Shown here in pieces: positions 60,868 to 64,000 of a stretch of 64,000 bases of DNA. Numbering within the stretch: position 1 is the stretch's first letter; every line of letters starts with the position of its first letter. Below the pieces are notes generated by a model. The model saw only the letters and a list, made by a program, of their open reading frames with translations, searched no databases and was not told where the DNA came from. The translations under genes were made by a program, and so were the position numbers. The stretch is from JAEYZM01 sp943372195 (GTDB taxonomy: Bacteria; Bacteroidota; Bacteroidia; Sphingobacteriales; Sphingobacteriaceae). The stretch lies in NCBI GenBank assembly GCA_943372195.1, contig CALRXS010000005.1, positions 1 to 64,000 on the forward strand, written 5' to 3'.

Positions 60868-63800
60868 ATGAAGAGAAATTTACTCTTATTGATTTTCTTG
60901 CTCTTTAGTACAAGTATGTTTGCCCAAAGCATACGTGGAAAAATTACAGACGGCAATAAAGAAGCTGTCGCCGGAGCAACTGTCATAGTAGAAGGTACAA
61001 ATGTAGCTTCTATAACTGACGCCCTGGGTAACTATACCTTAAATAATTTGAAACCTGGTAAGTACAAAATTAAAGTAAGCTTATTAGGCTATAGAACTGT
61101 TTTTAAAGTAGTTGAATTGGGTACTCAAAATGCAACATTTAATTTTAGTGTAGCAGAAGAAAGTAAAAACTTACAAGACGTAGTTGTTGTAGGTTATGGT
61201 ACAAAGTTAAGAAGAGAAGTTACGGGTTCAATCGCAAGTTTGAATGCAAAAGAACTAAATGACTTACCTGTACCAAGTTTTGAATCTGCATTGCAAGGTA
61301 AATTACCCGGTGTGCAAGTTACTACTGGTAGTGGTATAGCTGGTTCTGCTGCAGTAATTCGTATTAGAGGTATTGCTTCTATTTCTGCAGGTGGTGACCC
61401 ATTATATGTTATTGATGGAATTCCAATTACTCAAGATTATTTCTTAAGAGGTAATTCAGGTGCTGCCAATAATAATCCATTAGCTGCAATTAACCCTGAT
61501 GATATCGAATCGATAGATATCTTGAAAGATGCTGCTGCAAATGCAATTTATGGTTCACGCGGATCCAATGGTGTAGTATTGATAACTACCAAAAGAGCTA
61601 AGAAAGGTACAAACGTAAGTTATACTGGCAGTGTCGGAACATCACAACCTACAGCATTGCCCAATATGTTAAACAATGAACAATTCTTACAATTATATCA
61701 AGAAGCATATGAAAATGATGGGGGTGTCGGACTTGCACCATTACCTAATAATATTAGTTGGGATGATGCAAGAAAAACAAATACAGATTGGGTTGATTTA
61801 ACTACTCAAACAGGTATTAAACATAGCCATAACGTTGGCGTATCTCGTGGTGGTAAAAACTTTTCTATTTTAGGTAATATCAGTTATGGAAAGAATGAAA
61901 GTTTCTTGGTAGGTAATAGCTATGATAGAACTTCATTCAGAATTAATGGAGATGCTAGACCAACTAACAATTTAAAACTAGGATTCTCCACATCATTATC
62001 TAGTGGTATTAATAACAGAGTAAATACTGCATGGGCAGGTGGTCTGGGAGCTGCGATGTCTACTGCTTTACCAATTTTCCCTGTATATAATCCGGATGGT
62101 ACTTTCTTCACTGGTGGTGATAACCCGGTAAGAACTCAAGAATTAAAAAAATGGAGATCACAAGAATATAGAAGTATTAATGGTATCAATGCAGAGTATT
62201 TAATCAACGATAGATTAAGTGTAAATGCTAATGCAAATTTAGATTACATGACTATTAATGATGATGAATATTCTCCAAAAGAATTGATATTGTCAAATCA
62301 TGCTGGTTCTGCTAATCGTAATGAAGTAAATACAAGAAATTATAATTATTTCTTTCAATTGAATTACGATGTGAAGTTGCCTGTCGGACATAAATTAAAA
62401 GCTATGGGTGGATATGAGTTTCAAAAATCACGTTCATTCTTTAGAAATAAATCTGCTAATGGTATGACTGGTGGTTTCTACGAACCAGATGCAAAAGTTG
62501 ATGATTCATTGTATACCTATAATGAATCTTTAACAACTTCTAACGAATGGAAATTCAATAGTTATTTCACAAGATTGTCTTACTCATTCAATAATAAAAT
62601 ATTTTTAGAAGGAACTTTAAGAGCAGATGGATCATCGAGATTTGGTGAAAATGTCAGAGTAGGTATTTTCCCAGGCGCCTCAATTGGTTGGTTGTTAACT
62701 GAAGAAAGTTTTATGCAAGCATTCCCTTCAGTAAGTTTGTTGAAGTTAAAAGCTAGTTATGGTAAAAGTGGTAATGCAAACATTTCTGAAACTGCAAGAT
62801 TTGCTCAGTATGGTGTAAGTCCGAATGGTTACAACGGACAAACCATCAGATATCCATTACAAATCGGAAACCCGGATTTAAAATGGGAAACATCTTTAAC
62901 ATCTAATTTTGGTGTTGATTTAGGGTTATTCAGAGATCGTATTACAATTACAGCTGAATATTATAACAGAAATACAACAGGTGTATTGATGGATTTAGCT
63001 TTACCAACTTCAACAGGTTATAGTGGATACTATGGTAACGTAGGTGAAATCAATAACCGCGGATTTGAGTTTAGTGTTCAGTCAAGAAATATTGATAGAG
63101 ATTTTAAATGGACTACTCAATTCAACATCGCTAGAAATAGAAATGAAATTTTAAGTATTGGTCCGTTCTCTGAAGATGCTGTATCAGGTGGTACTAATGA
63201 TACAAGAGTAGTTGTAGGTCAACCAGTCGGCACTAACTTCCTAGTGAGATTCTCTCGTATTGACCCAACAACTGGTCGCCCTATTTATTTAGATATAAAT
63301 GGTAACGAAACATACACTTGGGACCCAGCGAATCGTGTTGCAGTAGGTAGTGTTTTGCCAGATGCAGTTGGTGGTATAACGAATTCATTCTCTTATAAGA
63401 ATTGGGATTTAAGTGTATTATTTAATTTTGTTTTAGGTGGTGATATTTACGAATCATCAGCAAAGCGTCAATTAGGAGTTGTAACGAATTGGAATATGCG
63501 TACTGATATATTTGACAGATGGCAAAAACCGGGTGATGTTGCAGCATTCCCACGCTTAACTTTAGAGACTGGCACATATGGTTCAGGTACACCTTGGATC
63601 AATACAACGATGTGGTTACACGATGGTACATTCGCACGTTTAAGAAATGTAACTATTGCGTATAGAGTACCTCGTAAGACATTAGATAAGTTGAAAATTC
63701 AATCAGCTCGTGTAGCATTCATTGGAACTAACCTTTTAACATTTACAAAATACCCAGGCTTAGATCCAGAAATTGCACGTGACTTTGAGAATGCAACTGA

Positions 63801-63882
63801 TAGAAATATGAGTCCGAATATTACTTATTTGACTCCGCCTCAAGAAAAAACATTTACATTACAATTAAGCGTAACATTCTAA
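60868..63882 (+). CDS. susC: SusC/RagA-family TonB-dependent outer-membrane transporter
   Basis: A 1004-aa importer. Signal peptide ending SMFAQ; an N-terminal carboxypeptidase-regulatory-like domain (~20-100, IRGKITDGNKEAVAGATV); a TonB-box region VVVVGYGT; a plug with SALQGKLPGVQV, DPLYVIDGIPI and DAAANAIYGSRGSNGVVLITTK; then a 22-strand barrel ending LQLSVTF. It takes up glucan oligosaccharides with the SusD lipoprotein encoded 4 bp downstream. The starch-like substrate is inferred from the flanking amylases. Confidence 0.96.
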   Translation: MKRNLLLLIFLLFSTSMFAQSIRGKITDGNKEAVAGATVIVEGTNVASITDALGNYTLNNLKPGKYKIKVSLLGYRTVFKVVELGTQNATFNFSVAEESKNLQDVVVVGYGTKLRREVTGSIASLNAKELNDLPVPSFESALQGKLPGVQVTTGSGIAGSAAVIRIRGIASISAGGDPLYVIDGIPITQDYFLRGNSGAANNNPLAAINPDDIESIDILKDAAANAIYGSRGSNGVVLITTKRAKKGTNVSYTGSVGTSQPTALPNMLNNEQFLQLYQEAYENDGGVGLAPLPNNISWDDARKTNTDWVDLTTQTGIKHSHNVGVSRGGKNFSILGNISYGKNESFLVGNSYDRTSFRINGDARPTNNLKLGFSTSLSSGINNRVNTAWAGGLGAAMSTALPIFPVYNPDGTFFTGGDNPVRTQELKKWRSQEYRSINGINAEYLINDRLSVNANANLDYMTINDDEYSPKELILSNHAGSANRNEVNTRNYNYFFQLNYDVKLPVGHKLKAMGGYEFQKSRSFFRNKSANGMTGGFYEPDAKVDDSLYTYNESLTTSNEWKFNSYFTRLSYSFNNKIFLEGTLRADGSSRFGENVRVGIFPGASIGWLLTEESFMQAFPSVSLLKLKASYGKSGNANISETARFAQYGVSPNGYNGQTIRYPLQIGNPDLKWETSLTSNFGVDLGLFRDRITITAEYYNRNTTGVLMDLALPTSTGYSGYYGNVGEINNRGFEFSVQSRNIDRDFKWTTQFNIARNRNEILSIGPFSEDAVSGGTNDTRVVVGQPVGTNFLVRFSRIDPTTGRPIYLDINGNETYTWDPANRVAVGSVLPDAVGGITNSFSYKNWDLSVLFNFVLGGDIYESSAKRQLGVVTNWNMRTDIFDRWQKPGDVAAFPRLTLETGTYGSGTPWINTTMWLHDGTFARLRNVTIAYRVPRKTLDKLKIQSARVAFIGTNLLTFTKYPGLDPEIARDFENATDRNMSPNITYLTPPQEKTFTLQLSVTF

Positions 63883-63886
63883 GAAT

Positions 63887-64000
63887 ATGAAAAAGTTAAA
63901 CATAAAAATTACGATCGTTTTCTTGATGTTCTTAGGTATTACAATAAGTGCATGTAACGATCAATTAGATATAAATCCTGATACGGTTTTATTACCAGAA
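63887..64000 (+). CDS. susD: SusD/RagB-family lipoprotein (5' end only)
   Basis: The first 38 codons lie inside the window, starting at ATG 63887 and running off the end. A signal sequence with lipobox ISAC (Cys23) is followed by NDQLDINPDTVLLPE, a typical SusD N-terminus. It is 4 bp after susC, the universal SusCD arrangement, and would form the lid of the SusC transporter. Confidence 0.88.
   Translation, partial: MKKLNIKITIVFLMFLGITISACNDQLDINPDTVLLPE

Noticed and set aside
1..64000. rRNA, tRNA, insertion sequences or prophage
   Set aside because: No cloverleaf-like GC-rich intergenic segment, transposase, integrase or phage structural gene was seen on either strand.

Overview
The window is AT-rich chromosomal DNA from a member of the Bacteroidota, probably a Chitinophagales-like or related free-living lineage (genus not determinable from sequence alone). 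The evidence is six secreted proteins with type IX secretion (T9SS) sorting tails, a SusC/SusD pair, promoter elements of the Bacteroidota type (TAnnTTTG, once with an upstream TTTG), absence of Shine-Dalgarno sequences, an atpD-atpC pair split from the other ATP synthase genes, and NUDIX and LytTR regulators. No rRNA, tRNA, CRISPR array, transposase or prophage gene was seen. It reads as ordinary chromosome with several unusual regulatory and repeat structures.

Layout. 1-245: blocks of 7- and 8-bp tandem repeats and a long hairpin before an acyl-ACP desaturase. 1262-3515: a divergent pair, ATP-cone/Mrr-like nuclease and beta-CASP RNase-like metallo-hydrolase. 3516-8329: a T9SS protein behind the fused B12-dependent acyl-CoA mutase IcmF. 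8500-10903: ECF sigma factor, membrane anti-sigma candidate and outer-membrane barrel. 10976-18328: T9SS protein, atpC/atpD, a 495-bp gap with hairpins and a 24-bp inverted repeat, dnaE and trxA. 18360-22094: an ABC-2 exporter preceded by a translationally coupled 32-codon hydrophobic ORF, divergent from a LytS/LytTR two-component system. 22108-27073: DUF58 protein, two related PKD-like secreted proteins, a class III aminotransferase and CorA. 27076-33180, all minus: ECF sigma/anti-sigma/periplasmic sensor trio and a split transketolase whose halves are separated by two VWA proteins. 33347-36627: Bcp, M23 peptidase, FAH-family protein and a tiny sorting-domain protein. 36722-44441: KUP, an APC permease, PAP2, GT39, OxyR, rhodanese and DUF2892.

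44504-64000 is a starch/maltose utilisation locus. A NUDIX-fold regulator (minus) faces a six-gene operon: BadF-type sugar kinase, beta-phosphoglucomutase, GH65 maltose phosphorylase, two exported GH13 enzymes and an MFS sugar transporter. A minus-strand GH13 and a four-module T9SS protein follow. The T9SS protein is divergent from a T9SS-exported GH13, SusC and the start of SusD. A working model: surface T9SS amylase and glucan-binding protein capture starch, SusCD imports oligosaccharides, periplasmic GH13s cut them, MFS imports maltose, GH65 phosphorolyses it, and PgmB plus the kinase turn both products into glucose 6-phosphate. Closely matching 17-bp palindromes (6-bp arms, 5-bp spacer) lie in both divergent control regions of this locus and are the best candidate operators for the NUDIX regulator.

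Most notable leads: the shared palindromes, the coupled 32-codon membrane peptide with LytTR-type direct repeats, start codons 3-4 nt after the -7 promoter element (predicted leaderless mRNAs), and the heptamer tandem repeats, one of which encodes the end of a gene.
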